Shown here: piece by piece, positions 24,631 through 33,630 of the stretch
Position numbering within the stretch: position 1 is the stretch's first letter
Layout of the letters: every line of letters starts with the position of its first letter
DNA from: Bryobacterales bacterium
GTDB taxonomy: Bacteria > Acidobacteriota > Terriglobia > Bryobacterales > UBA6623
Assembly: GCA_022826925.1 (NCBI GenBank)
Contig: JAJDTX010000186.1
Span: forward strand, 43,047-107,046
DNA length: 64,000 bases
Direction: 5' to 3'
The notes under the pieces: model-generated
Told to the model about the DNA's origin: nothing
Databases searched by the model: none
The model's input: only the letters and a program-made list of their open reading frames with translations
Translations under genes and position numbers: made by a program

Positions 24631-26598
24631 CTAGTAGTTGAATAGGAACTCCGGCTTGTTCACCAAGGCCCACTGCAGGTTCTCCAGGCCTTGGGCGGGG
24701 TCGTCCCGCATGGCCGCCAGGGCGACCTCGAGCTCGCCTTCGAGCGGCCGTCGCGAAAGCGTCGCCAAGTAGAGCCGTTCTGTCAGGCCGCGATGCACCG
24801 CGGCTTGCAGCTCGGAAGGCTGCGGGCTCGAACCGGTCGCCGCGCGCCAGCCGGCGGCTGCCACAATGTTGTCGCGCTCCAGATCCGAAAGCATTTCAGC
24901 GACCCTCCCGGCACCGTCGGACTGGACGCGGTCCAGCACCATCTGCGAGTTCATCATCAGCATGGCCTGCAGGGACGATGCCGGCGTGCGGGCGGGGAAC
25001 TGATCCCTGCTCTGCTGGCCGAATGCCCGCATGAACTCAGCCACCTCCGAGCCGACATAGCTCGGGTCGAGCAGCTGGCGGGCCATGTCGGCCTTGCTTT
25101 CGCCGCTGCCGTAGCCGCCCGGCACCGCCGTGGCCGTCACTAGGGAATCGTGCAGCTGCACCGGGCTGAGCATCTTGACGTAGCGGCGGGCGAAGTAGCG
25201 GCCATACTCGGGCTTCCATTCGCCATCGAAGCGCGACGAGAGCTGGTAAGCGCTCGATTGCGCAATCGTGCGCACCAGGTGTTTGAAGCTGAAATCGCTG
25301 CGCTGGAAGTCCTTGGCCAGCTCGTCCAGCAGGTAGGGATGGCTCGGCTGCACCGTCCAGCCCTCGGGAATGTCGTCGCTGGGGTAGTAGCGCGCCAGGT
25401 CGAAGCCGTCTAGCGGCTCGACGATGCCGACGCCCATCAGCTCCGCCCAGATGCGGTTCACGGTGGCGCGCGCGAATTGGATGTGGCCTGTCAGCAGCCG
25501 TGCCAGTTCGTCGCGCGGCAACGCCCCGGGGCGCGCCGGCTCGTCGTTGAGCACGAACTTGGGCTCGTTCGAGCCGCCCGTGCGCGGGACGCGCACGATG
25601 CTCTCGCTCAAGGTCGGATAGCCCGGCTCGACGTCGTCCACAGTGTACTCGGTGTTCGCCTGGAAGCCGTTCTCCCAGTTCATGATCATGCGAGTCTTGC
25701 CGAAGAAGGCCGCTTGGCGGAAGAAGTCCTCGCGGGTCAGGCCGGTCAGGTAGAGGTTGACCTGCTCGAGGTGATTGGCGCCGTCGTGGCACGAAACGCA
25801 GCCCAGGTTCAGGCCCAGCAGCGCCTTGCCGTACGTGATCGTGAACTCGTCGATCGAGTCCGTGCGGTTGACCAGGTCGTGGGCGTCCGGCTCGTCGGGG
25901 TCGTCCTTGGCCTTGACGAAATCGCGCGCGAAGTACAGCGCTCCGGGAGAGGTGTGGCTGCTCTTGCCCCCTTGGGTCAGCAGGTCGGTCACGATGTCGG
26001 CGTACGAGCGGTCGAGGGTGAGCCATTCGTGCACCCAGAAGCGGAACAGGTTCTTGCCGTAACCCATGCGCTGGCCGGCCCGAAAGAGATCCTCGAAATA
26101 GTAGGCCCAGCGCTCGACGAACTCCTCGCTGTCAATAAGCTCGTCGATCAGGCTGTCGCGCTTGTTCGGATTCCCGTCCGCCTCGAAGGCCAGCACTTCC
26201 TCGAGCGTGGGGATGCGCCCCACCAAGTCAAGATAGGCGCGGCGCAGGAACTCGCCGTCGGGTGCCAGCCCGGCGTGCGGCACCCCATCCCGCTCGATCT
26301 TGGCAAAGATCGCCTCGTCGATAAAGTTCCGCCGCGCGACTGCGCTCGGCGCTGCGGCCACCGGCCGCAGAGAACCGGCCTGCGCCGTCACCGATTCAGC
26401 GATTTCGGATGCTTGCGGCGCTGGCTGCTCGAACGACCGGTGGGCATGGTCGGCACGCGCGGCCGCTTCTGGCGAGAGGTCCTGCCCAGTCTCGGGTGCG
26501 GCCCCGAGCGAAGCCGCCAGCGCCAGCGCCGCCGCTGGCGCCAATCGCTTGGCCCACCCGGCCATGCTCGGCTTCGCGATCGATTTTCGGTTCTTCAT
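24631..26598 (-). CDS. DUF1549/DUF1553 protein with heme-binding motif
   Basis: A 655-residue secreted protein. A signal peptide (RLAPAAALALAASLGAA) is followed by DUF1549 (FIDEAIFAKIERDGV, LRRAYLDLVGRIPTLEEVL near residue 135) containing one CVSCH heme motif near residue 270, and DUF1553 (LARLLTGHIQFARATVNRIW near 375, then SDFSFKHLVRTIAQSSAYQL). I start at ATG 26598. These proteins are thought to be periplasmic redox proteins co-expressed with DUF1501. It follows the TonB receptor gene after 69 bp, the widest gap in the operon. Confidence 0.85.
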   Translation of the reverse strand: MKNRKSIAKPSMAGWAKRLAPAAALALAASLGAAPETGQDLSPEAAARADHAHRSFEQPAPQASEIAESVTAQAGSLRPVAAAPSAVARRNFIDEAIFAKIERDGVPHAGLAPDGEFLRRAYLDLVGRIPTLEEVLAFEADGNPNKRDSLIDELIDSEEFVERWAYYFEDLFRAGQRMGYGKNLFRFWVHEWLTLDRSYADIVTDLLTQGGKSSHTSPGALYFARDFVKAKDDPDEPDAHDLVNRTDSIDEFTITYGKALLGLNLGCVSCHDGANHLEQVNLYLTGLTREDFFRQAAFFGKTRMIMNWENGFQANTEYTVDDVEPGYPTLSESIVRVPRTGGSNEPKFVLNDEPARPGALPRDELARLLTGHIQFARATVNRIWAELMGVGIVEPLDGFDLARYYPSDDIPEGWTVQPSHPYLLDELAKDFQRSDFSFKHLVRTIAQSSAYQLSSRFDGEWKPEYGRYFARRYVKMLSPVQLHDSLVTATAVPGGYGSGESKADMARQLLDPSYVGSEVAEFMRAFGQQSRDQFPARTPASSLQAMLMMNSQMVLDRVQSDGAGRVAEMLSDLERDNIVAAAGWRAATGSSPQPSELQAAVHRGLTERLYLATLSRRPLEGELEVALAAMRDDPAQGLENLQWALVNKPEFLFNY

Positions 26599-26667
26599 GC
26601 GAGTCTGCCCATCGTGTGTCCGCACGCGGCGCCCGGCCCAGCCGGACGCCGCACCAGAGGCCGCCGG

Positions 26668-29600
26668 CTAAAAGATGATCTTCAAGCCGAACTGGATGAC
26701 GCGCGCGTCGCGCGCACTTGTAATTGTGCCGAATGTCGCCGAGCGGTTCAAGCCGTCAGCGCCCGCCCTGAACGCCGTGTTCGGAGCGTTCCTGCGGCCC
26801 CCCAGGTTCACGCGGTTGAGGAAGTTGAACGCCTCGGCGCGGAACTGGACGTTGACGCGTTCGCCGATGAACGTGTCCTTGATCAGCGACAGGTCGAAGT
26901 TGACGGTGCCCGGGCCGCGCACGTCGGGCAGAGCCCGCCCCACGTCTCCGAAGGTGAAATCGGGTGGGTTGACGAACTGCGCGGTGTCGAACCACCGCTC
27001 CGCTGTCGGATTGCTCAACTTGGCGCTCTTGCCGGTCGAGTTCGGGCGGTTGGCCTGGAAGTTGCTCGCGCCCCGGATGATCAGGGGCAAGCCATCTTGG
27101 ATCGTTCCGATCGAGTTGATCTGCCAGCCCCCGATCAGCTTGTTGATGCCCGCGGACGAGCCGCGTCCGAAGGGCAGTTCGTAGAGCACGCTGAGGACCG
27201 CCCGCTTGGCCACGTCGGTCGGATCGATGGAGCGCTGTATCTGGCGGTCATACAAGCCGTCTTGGTAGCTGTTCTCGTTGGTCTGCTCGACCGAGCCGAA
27301 GTCCACCGGCACCTGGGTCGAATCGCTGATCTTCTTCCCTCCCGTGAAGGCGAAGTGCAGCAGCAGGCCGTCCTTCAAGGGCCGCTTGATGTTGAACTGG
27401 ACCTGGTGCGACAGGTAGTTGCCCATGCGCGGGTTGAAAATGTTCACCGAGGTGAAGTGCGGGAATTCCTTCAAGGACTGCTCGTACGTGATGGTCCTGC
27501 CGCCGAGTCCGCCGGGCACGAGGCCCGCGTTGGGGTTCGGCACGCGGTCGTTGAGAGATTGCTGCAGCTCATAGCGCGTCGAGGGCGGCAGCTGGTTCAG
27601 GTTGTAACCGTTGGCCGAGAAGTGGTTGCCCTTGTTGCCAGCGTAGGTGATGTCGAAGAACCAGTCTCCGGTCTGGTGCTGGATTGATGCGTTCCACTGT
27701 TGCGTGATCGGCGTGGTCGGATCCGACTCGCGCAGGTTCACGCTCTGGCCCAGTCTTGCGCCCGGGCCCGCCGAGACTCCGGGTGTTGCCGCGAACGGGA
27801 AGGGGAATCCATCCGAGAAGCGGAAAGCCTTCTCGCCGGGAGTCGCTGTCCGGTAGTTGGTGCGGGTGCGGGAGAACAGGTTGATGTCGCCGGTGAAGCG
27901 CCTGAAGAAGATCGAGGCATAGTAGACGCCGTAGCCGCCGCGGAAGACCGTCTTGCCCTGGCCGGTGAGGTCGTAGGCGAATCCGATGCGCGGGCCGAAG
28001 TCGTTGTAGTCCTCTTCCATGAAGGTCCTCGGCTGGCCGTCCACCCCCGCGAACACCGTGCAGCCGCGCAGCCCGGACGTGGGCTCGGTGCAGCTCGGGT
28101 CGAAGTTGATCTGGCCGTTGTGGCGCTCGTAGGGCTTCTGCTGGAAGTCCCAGCGGAGGCCCAAGTTGAGGGTGAGCCTGGGACGGACCTTCCAGTCGTC
28201 CTGCACGAAGACCGCCCAGTTGAAGGCGTGCCACGAGTTGCCGAGGATCCGGTCGATGCCTGCCGAAGCCACGTCGCCGGTGAGGAACTGCGCCATGTCG
28301 AATCCCGTGCCGGCCGGTGCCTGGGGATTGGTGGTCAATCCGTTGAAACGGAAGAAGCCAGCCAAGGCTCCGCCCTGGCGGTTGCCGCCGTAGAGGTCGC
28401 GGGCGTTCACTCCGAACTTCATCGTGTGGTTGCCCGTGATCTTGGTGACCATGTTCTGGATGTCCCAGTTCAACGAGCTGCGCTTGCCCAAGGCACCTCC
28501 GCCGATCCTCGGGTACGGGCTTACGTTGATATCCGGCACTTGATCGCCCGGGACGCTGTCCGGCAGGCCGATCAGCTGGGCATATCCCATGTGGTTGCCG
28601 ACGGTCTCGAAGAGGAACAGCTGGCGGCTCGTGCCCACGCGCAGGTTGTTAATCAGCGTGGGTGAGAACGTGTGTGTGTCGGAGAATGCGAAGTTGCGGT
28701 TGGTTTGGTCGTCGAACCGGTTGCGGCCGACGTTGGGGTCGGTGAAGACATCATTGGATGATGGCTGGTGCCGGGCCGAGGTATAGCGGCCGAAGAACGA
28801 GTTCTTGTCACTGAAGCGGTGGTCGATTTTCAGGTTCCATTGCGACCAGTTCACTTTCCGGTTCTGCGAGTCTTGGAAGTTCTGGCTGAACGTGTACTCG
28901 TTCAATGGCGTCTTGTTGGGTGCCGGGTACCACGGCAGCACATTGCGTGCGGCTGGATCGAATCTCTCCTGCGGGACGATATTGTTGGGGTAGCGGTCGC
29001 GGACTAAGCCCCCGCCGTCCGGGTTCGGCCGGGTGGTGTCCGGGTCGAACAGGGGGATGAGGTCACCCCTCGCCGTGCGCAGGTTGCCGAACCTGCCTTC
29101 GAGGAAGTCGGGGATCGGCACGTTGCGGATGCGGGGGCTGCTGCGCCCGAGGCGGTACTCTTCCCAGTTGAAGAATCCGAACATGCGGTTCTTCATCAGC
29201 GGGCCGCCGACCGATGCGCCGTACTGGTTGTAGCGCAGAGGCAGCCGCGTTCGGGCGAACGCGTTGCGAGCGTCCATCTTGTCGTTGCGCAGGAATTCGT
29301 AGGCCGTGCCGTGGATCTGGTTCGTGCCCGAGCGCGTCACGAGGTTGATGGCTCCGCCAGCGGTATAGCCGAATTCGCTGGACATGGTGCCGCTCTGCAC
29401 CTTGAACTCCTGCACCGAGTCGACCGCGATCGGCACGCCCACCTCGCCGACGTAGCTCAGGATGTTGTTGTTGCCGTCCAGCATCTGCGCGTTCATCGAG
29501 TTCGGGCTGCCGTTGATGGAAACGGACGAGAGCTGGATGCCCCTGTCGCCGAAGCCCGAATTGGTGGGGCCTGCATTGGAGACCACGCCGGCCGTGAGCA

Positions 29601-30066
29601 TGGTCAGGGCCAAGGCCCCGCGCCCGTTGATCGGCAGGTCGGTCACGCGCTTGCGCTCGATGACCTCGCCTAGCGTCGCGCCCCTGGTGTCGATCAGCGG
29701 GGCTGCGCCGACCACTTCCACGACTTCGGTCACTTGGCCGATCTCCAGAGTCACGTTGATCTCGGCGTTCTGGCCGACTTGCAATGTCACGCCGGAACGG
29801 ACGGTGCGCCGGAAACCGTCGGATTCGACGGCGATCTCGTAGGTCCCCACGACCATGCCCGGCGCCACGTACAGCCCGTTCTCGTTGGACGATGTGGCGA
29901 ACGCCGCGTTGGTCTCGGTGTTGAGCACTTCGACCTGAGCCCCCGGGATCACTGCCCCCTGTTGATCAGTTACCGTCCCGGAAATCGTGCCGGTGCTTTG
30001 CTGGGCCAGCGCCAACGGCGCCAAGCACAGCAAGAGCAGGGCTAGGCAGAGCCTCTGAGTATGCAT
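26668..30066 (-). CDS. TonB-dependent receptor, Oar-like, with carboxypeptidase-regulatory domain
   Basis: A 1,132-residue outer-membrane receptor. Signal peptide (LALLLLCLAPLALAQQ), a CarboxypepD_reg/CnaB-like domain (about 24-105, GTISGTVTDQQGAVIPGAQV), a plug domain (about 120-255, with MLDGNNNILSYVGEV and GGAINLVTRSGTNQIHGTAY), and a long beta-barrel ending in the expected aromatic residue (FGLKIIF). Such receptors import large or complexed ligands with energy from TonB. The start is supported by a strong GGGAGGA ribosome-binding site (30078-30072). First gene of the nine-gene operon, so its ligand is likely the source of the compound metabolised by the downstream genes. Confidence 0.92.
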   Translation of the reverse strand: MHTQRLCLALLLLCLAPLALAQQSTGTISGTVTDQQGAVIPGAQVEVLNTETNAAFATSSNENGLYVAPGMVVGTYEIAVESDGFRRTVRSGVTLQVGQNAEINVTLEIGQVTEVVEVVGAAPLIDTRGATLGEVIERKRVTDLPINGRGALALTMLTAGVVSNAGPTNSGFGDRGIQLSSVSINGSPNSMNAQMLDGNNNILSYVGEVGVPIAVDSVQEFKVQSGTMSSEFGYTAGGAINLVTRSGTNQIHGTAYEFLRNDKMDARNAFARTRLPLRYNQYGASVGGPLMKNRMFGFFNWEEYRLGRSSPRIRNVPIPDFLEGRFGNLRTARGDLIPLFDPDTTRPNPDGGGLVRDRYPNNIVPQERFDPAARNVLPWYPAPNKTPLNEYTFSQNFQDSQNRKVNWSQWNLKIDHRFSDKNSFFGRYTSARHQPSSNDVFTDPNVGRNRFDDQTNRNFAFSDTHTFSPTLINNLRVGTSRQLFLFETVGNHMGYAQLIGLPDSVPGDQVPDINVSPYPRIGGGALGKRSSLNWDIQNMVTKITGNHTMKFGVNARDLYGGNRQGGALAGFFRFNGLTTNPQAPAGTGFDMAQFLTGDVASAGIDRILGNSWHAFNWAVFVQDDWKVRPRLTLNLGLRWDFQQKPYERHNGQINFDPSCTEPTSGLRGCTVFAGVDGQPRTFMEEDYNDFGPRIGFAYDLTGQGKTVFRGGYGVYYASIFFRRFTGDINLFSRTRTNYRTATPGEKAFRFSDGFPFPFAATPGVSAGPGARLGQSVNLRESDPTTPITQQWNASIQHQTGDWFFDITYAGNKGNHFSANGYNLNQLPPSTRYELQQSLNDRVPNPNAGLVPGGLGGRTITYEQSLKEFPHFTSVNIFNPRMGNYLSHQVQFNIKRPLKDGLLLHFAFTGGKKISDSTQVPVDFGSVEQTNENSYQDGLYDRQIQRSIDPTDVAKRAVLSVLYELPFGRGSSAGINKLIGGWQINSIGTIQDGLPLIIRGASNFQANRPNSTGKSAKLSNPTAERWFDTAQFVNPPDFTFGDVGRALPDVRGPGTVNFDLSLIKDTFIGERVNVQFRAEAFNFLNRVNLGGRRNAPNTAFRAGADGLNRSATFGTITSARDARVIQFGLKIIF

Positions 30067-30085
30067 CGCAATCCTCCCGTTGAAA

Positions 30086-30099
30086 TCTGTTATAACAGA
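30086..30099. promoter_or_regulatory. 14-bp perfect palindrome, candidate GntR operator
   Basis: TCTGTTATAACAGA is an exact palindrome. It lies immediately downstream of the predicted -10 element, covering about +1 to +15 of the TonB-receptor operon, a position suited to repression. Its GT-N4-AC core fits GntR-family operators, and the operon encodes an FCD-type GntR regulator (19089-19847). Confidence 0.6.
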
Positions 30100-30107
30100 C
30101 CCGCTTC

Positions 30108-30136
30108 ATGCTAGGCCTCTCCAGCACGCCTGTCAA
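30108..30136 (-). promoter_or_regulatory. Sigma-70-type promoter of the nine-gene operon
   Basis: On the minus strand a perfect TTGACA (30136-30131) is followed after exactly 17 bases by TAGCAT (30113-30108). The predicted transcript starts near 30101, about 35 bases before the TonB-receptor ATG, and passes through the palindrome and the GGGAGGA ribosome-binding site. Confidence 0.7.
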
Positions 30137-30320
30137 GGGGGTGCGGCAGAGTTTCGACGAGCGGTTCTCCGACCTCGGTCGAAGTGAGGGGTCCTCATGG
30201 GTCGGCTGACGAGGGCGATGCCTGCCGCGGCGTCCGAAGCCCATTACGGCGAGGATCTTACGGGACTACGCTGCTCGGCGCGGCGCACCTGCAACGACAT
30301 CACGACCAGCATGCTGGAGA

Positions 30321-30342
30321 ATGGTACTTAATTTGGTACCAT
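30321..30342. promoter_or_regulatory. Inverted repeat upstream of hicAB, candidate autoregulatory operator
   Basis: ATGGTAC (30321-30327) and GTACCAT (30336-30342) form a perfect 7-bp inverted repeat with 8 bases between, ending 3 bases before the hicA start. HicB antitoxins with a ribbon-helix-helix domain repress their own operon at such sites. Confidence 0.5.
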
Positions 30343-30345
30343 GCC

Positions 30346-30603
30346 ATGTTGCCGGCCAAACACGGCAGGACGTTGACTCGTGTCTACGAGAGGCCCACGC
30401 CGGCGGACATCCGGTGGGAGGAGATGGAGTCTCTACTCAGAGCTTCTGGGGTCGAAGTTGTCGAGCGTTCGGGATCGAGGGTGGGGCTCAGCAAGGGAAG
30501 CGAGAGGATCGTGATGCACCGACCGCATCCAAGACCGACCATCGGTCGAGCGACGGTGCGCGACATCGCAGCGTTCCTCAAAGTCGTGGGGGTGGAGCCG
30601 TGA
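30346..30603 (+). CDS. hicA: HicA-family mRNA interferase toxin
   Basis: An 85-residue HicA-type toxin, a double-stranded-RNA-binding-fold ribonuclease that cleaves mRNA when free of HicB. The family pattern is clear: PTPADIRWEEMESLLRASGV, the glycine-serine turn SGSRVGL, then IVMHRPHP with the likely catalytic histidine, and the C-terminal VRDIAAFLKVVGVEP. I start at ATG 30346, three bases past the inverted repeat; an open frame upstream has no family signal. Its TGA overlaps the hicB ATG by one base (TGATG). Confidence 0.85.
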   Translation: MLPAKHGRTLTRVYERPTPADIRWEEMESLLRASGVEVVERSGSRVGLSKGSERIVMHRPHPRPTIGRATVRDIAAFLKVVGVEP

Positions 30604-31010
30604 TGGAATACAGGGGATACGTGGCCGCGTTGGAGTTCGATGAATCGGCCGACATCCTGCACGGTCGGGTAGTGAACAGCGGATCGTATCCGATTGCCAC
30701 ATTCGAAGCGAAGGACACCAAGGCGCTTCGCCGAGAGTTCGAGCGCTCGATCGACGAGTACCTTGCTTGGTGCGAGGAAGACGGAGTGGAGCCAAGAAAG
30801 CCGTATTCCGGCAAGTTGAACGTGCGCTTGGGCTCAGAACTCCACGGCGCGGTGGCGTCGGCAGCAGCAGAGGAGGGGGTGAGCATCAATTCCTGGATCG
30901 TGGAGGCCCTGCGGGAGGCAGCCGGGGCACCTCCACGTTCAGCAAGGCTGGCTGCGCAGGCGACGCTGCCGCATCAGAAGGGAGGTTCTAGCCGATCAAC
31001 CTCGGAGTAG
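30603..31010 (+). CDS. hicB: HicB-family antitoxin with ribbon-helix-helix domain
   Basis: A 135-residue antitoxin. The N-terminal degenerate RNase-H-like HicB domain reads YRGYVAALEFDESADILHGR and ATFEAKDTKALRREFERSID. A C-terminal ribbon-helix-helix segment (KLNVRLGSELHGAV, SINSWIVEALREA, about 77-112) should bind DNA. It neutralises HicA and represses the operon, probably at the inverted repeat at 30321-30342. Coupled to hicA by a one-base overlap. Confidence 0.85.
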   Translation: MEYRGYVAALEFDESADILHGRVVNSGSYPIATFEAKDTKALRREFERSIDEYLAWCEEDGVEPRKPYSGKLNVRLGSELHGAVASAAAEEGVSINSWIVEALREAAGAPPRSARLAAQATLPHQKGGSSRSTSE

Positions 31011-31132
31011 CCTGGCCAAGCGATCAGGCACGATTCGGTTATGCGTGGGAATCAAGAACACGGAACCGGATACTGTCCAGCGGCTGGTAGCACGAAACCC
31101 ATCACGTAGTCTTGCTAATCGAGCCTATTGAT

Positions 31133-31459
31133 CTAACTGTGTGGATCATCCTCGGCGATGCCCGAAAGCACGACAGGGGCACGGTCCGGGAATTCGGCCA
31201 CGAGAGATAGGTCGCCTCCCATCGCCTTAACCGTCTTCCGAAGCGTGGAAAGCAACAGGTCGCTGCGCTGCTCCAGCCTCGAGACGCTGTCCTGCGTGAT
31301 CCTGAGCTGCTTGGCCAGGCGAACCTGCGTGAGCTTGCGCGCCTTGCGCAGATCGCGCAATGTCATTTCCTCGGCTAGCAGCTCCGCCACGCGGGACTCG
31401 ACCTTGTTGCGCCGGGCGGCACTCAGCTTCTTGATCTTGTCCTCGATGTTGACAGCCAT
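31133..31459 (-). CDS. XRE-family antitoxin of a RelE-type module
   Basis: A 108-residue protein with a central helix-turn-helix of the XRE type (LRDLRKARKLTQVRLAKQL, ITQDSVSRLEQRSD, about 36-70), followed by the LLLSTLRKTVKAMGGDLSLVAEF segment usual in antitoxins of this class. It starts 2 bp after the toxin gene stop (31462), so the order is toxin then antitoxin, as in higBA. It would both neutralise the toxin and repress the pair. Confidence 0.82.
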   Translation of the reverse strand: MAVNIEDKIKKLSAARRNKVESRVAELLAEEMTLRDLRKARKLTQVRLAKQLRITQDSVSRLEQRSDLLLSTLRKTVKAMGGDLSLVAEFPDRAPVVLSGIAEDDPHS

Positions 31460-31461
31460 GT

Positions 31462-31827
31462 CTATTTCCCTCTCTCCTTCAAACGAGCTAGATGCGCGTC
31501 AAAACGTTCATCCGCCTTGAGGATTAGCCTCCGGTAGAATCGCTTTCCTCTCCCCCCGGACTTGTCTCCCGCCACAAGCAGTACGGCCTGCCGTTTCGGA
31601 TCGAAGGCGAAAGCCACCGGCCATCGGCCGTCCGTCGCACTGAACTTTGGTTCCTTCATGTTCGAGCGGCGCGAGTCTTCGAGCGAGTCCACTCGAGGCC
31701 GCCCAAGCTGCGGGCCCAAGTGCTGCAACAGTCGCGACAATGCCAGAATTTCCGTCTGCACATCCTCGGGCAGCTCGTCAAACTGCGACTCGAACTCGTC
31801 GCCAATCTCAACTACCCAGCGCGCCAT
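31462..31827 (-). CDS. RelE/HigB-superfamily toxin (phage Gp49-like type)
   Basis: A 121-residue protein of the RelE/ParE superfamily, phage-derived Gp49-like branch: EFESQFDELPEDVQTEILALSRLL, then the core PKFSATDGRWPVAFAFDP and the basic KSGGRGKRFYRRLILKAD. Free toxins of this family cut mRNA at the ribosome. The ATG at 31827 directly abuts an imperfect palindrome (31828-31842). Upstream of its XRE antitoxin; the two form one toxin-antitoxin module divergent from the sulfatase gene at 32081. Confidence 0.82.
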   Translation of the reverse strand: MARWVVEIGDEFESQFDELPEDVQTEILALSRLLQHLGPQLGRPRVDSLEDSRRSNMKEPKFSATDGRWPVAFAFDPKRQAVLLVAGDKSGGRGKRFYRRLILKADERFDAHLARLKERGK

Positions 31828-31842
31828 ATTATGACACGTAAT
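31828..31842. promoter_or_regulatory. Imperfect palindrome abutting the RelE-type toxin start
   Basis: ATTATGACACGTAAT has arms ATTATG/CGTAAT that match as inverted repeats at five of six positions. It lies in an AT-rich stretch (31826-31875) directly before the toxin ATG, where an XRE antitoxin would bind for autorepression. Confidence 0.4.
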
Positions 31843-32080
31843 ACATATGATTTCGACTCCATATTTGTGTATAAAGCGGACACCTCAGGAATGGTGCCCG
31901 CTCTCGAGCTTGTCGAGGTGGCCACTAATGGGGCGATGCATGCTGACCGCGCCATTGGCCGCCGAATCTCGCAACGAGATCCTAGCGCGGGTCGAGCGAA
32001 GCTGTAGCCGCAACCATTTCCGAGCTGCGCAGCGATGGTTGGCAGATCTGCCTTGCCATAATGGGCCGAGAGCTAACCCC

Positions 32081-33595
32081 ATGTCGAAACTGCCACTCCT
32101 GTTCATTGTTCTCGCGGGATCCGCGGTCGCCCAAACGGATCGCCCCAACATCCTGTTCGCGATCTCGGACGACCAGTCAGCGATGCATGCCGGAGCGTAT
32201 GGAGATACCTCCAACAAGACCCCCGCCTTTGACCGCATTGCCCGCGAGGGCGTGCTGTTCAACTACGCCGCGACGGCCGCGCCGTCCTGCGCCCCATCGC
32301 GCAGCGCGATCCTGACCGGCCGCAACATTTGGGAGGTCGAAGAAGGCGGGATCCTGCTAGGCATCCTGCGATCCAAGTTCACGGTGTTCCCCCTGCTACT
32401 AGCAGATGCGGGCTATGAGCTGGGCGCTACCGGCAAGACTTGGGGGCCGGGCCGGCTGGAGGGCTGGGATCGCGACATTTTCGGGAATCGGATCACCACG
32501 CACAAGCTGCCGGAGGCGGACCGCCGACCCGGGCTGAACGAACTCGATTACGCAGCTAACTTTGATGAGTTCTTCGCCAATCGCGACGAGAGCAAGCCGT
32601 TCTTCTTCTGGCTGGGGACTTCCGAGCCCCACCAGCGGTACGACATCGGCGCGTGGAAGAGGGCCGGTAAGAAACTCGAGGACGCTCGGCTGCCCGGCGC
32701 GTTGCCGGACCGACCCGAAGTGCGCGGGGAGATCTTGGATTACGGGATTGAGATCGAGCACTTTGACAGCCATCTGGCCCGTGCCCTCAAGACGCTTGAA
32801 GATGCAGGCGAGCTTGACAACACCCTCGTGATCGTCACCAGCGATCACGGCAATCCGCTGCCCCGCTCCAAGTGCAACCTGTATGACTCGGGAATCCAGG
32901 TGCCGCTGGCCATGCGGTTGCCGGACGTGATTCCCGGCGGCCGCAAAGTGGACGACTTGGCCAGTTTGGTGGACGTTGCGCCCACGATCTTGGATGCCGC
33001 CTCCGTCGCCGTGCCGGAAGTGATGTCGGGCCGCAGCCTTTGGCGCATCGCTCGCTCCGAGAAATCGGGCCTGGTCGATGCCTCGCGGGATTTCGTGGTG
33101 GCCGCCTTTGAACGCCACACCATCGCCAGACGGGGCGGGATAGGCTACCCGATGCGGGCGATCCGCACGCACAGATTCGCCTACATTCGCAACTACGAGC
33201 CGGACCGCTGGCCGGCCGGCGACCCTGACTACAACGCTCCGCCACAGGGCTTCTTCGGCGACGTGGATCGTGGCGTGACCAAGGCGTTCCTGATGGCGAA
33301 CGCTTTGGATCCGGAGATCAGGCCCTACTACCTGATGGCCTACGGGCGGCGTCCGGCGGAAGAGCTGTATGACATCCAGAGCGACCCGCACCAGTTGCGC
33401 AACCTCGCGGCGGATCCCGCCTTTGCCCGGGAAAAGCAGGAACTGCTGTGGCGGCTCAATGCCTACCTGCAGGAGCACGGCGACCCGCGCCAGCGCGGCG
33501 AGGCGCCATGGGACTCGTATCCCTTCGTCGGGTCTTGGAGCCTGCTGGACAATCCCAATTGGAAGCTGGAGGGAATGCCGGCGCCGTTGCCGTGA
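32081..33595 (+). CDS. Secreted sulfatase
   Basis: Type I sulfatase of 504 residues with a short signal peptide (LPLLFIVLAGSAVAQ) and no lipobox. Metal-binding FAISDDQSAMHAGAYG (26-41), active-site CAPSRSAILTGR from Cys70, HGNPLPRSKCNLYDSGIQVP near residue 265, and a C-terminal subdomain with AEELYDIQSDPHQLRNLA. The family (N-sulphoglucosamine-sulfohydrolase-like, heparan-type) suggests a glycan sulfate, but this is not proven. I start at ATG 32081, where the signal peptide begins; the long open frame before it has no homology-like sequence. Convergent with the next sulfatase, 35 bp away. Confidence 0.9.
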   Translation: MSKLPLLFIVLAGSAVAQTDRPNILFAISDDQSAMHAGAYGDTSNKTPAFDRIAREGVLFNYAATAAPSCAPSRSAILTGRNIWEVEEGGILLGILRSKFTVFPLLLADAGYELGATGKTWGPGRLEGWDRDIFGNRITTHKLPEADRRPGLNELDYAANFDEFFANRDESKPFFFWLGTSEPHQRYDIGAWKRAGKKLEDARLPGALPDRPEVRGEILDYGIEIEHFDSHLARALKTLEDAGELDNTLVIVTSDHGNPLPRSKCNLYDSGIQVPLAMRLPDVIPGGRKVDDLASLVDVAPTILDAASVAVPEVMSGRSLWRIARSEKSGLVDASRDFVVAAFERHTIARRGGIGYPMRAIRTHRFAYIRNYEPDRWPAGDPDYNAPPQGFFGDVDRGVTKAFLMANALDPEIRPYYLMAYGRRPAEELYDIQSDPHQLRNLAADPAFAREKQELLWRLNAYLQEHGDPRQRGEAPWDSYPFVGSWSLLDNPNWKLEGMPAPLP

Positions 33596-33630
33596 GCTTG
33601 GGGCGACTTCGCCCAGAGGCGCTCGCCACC

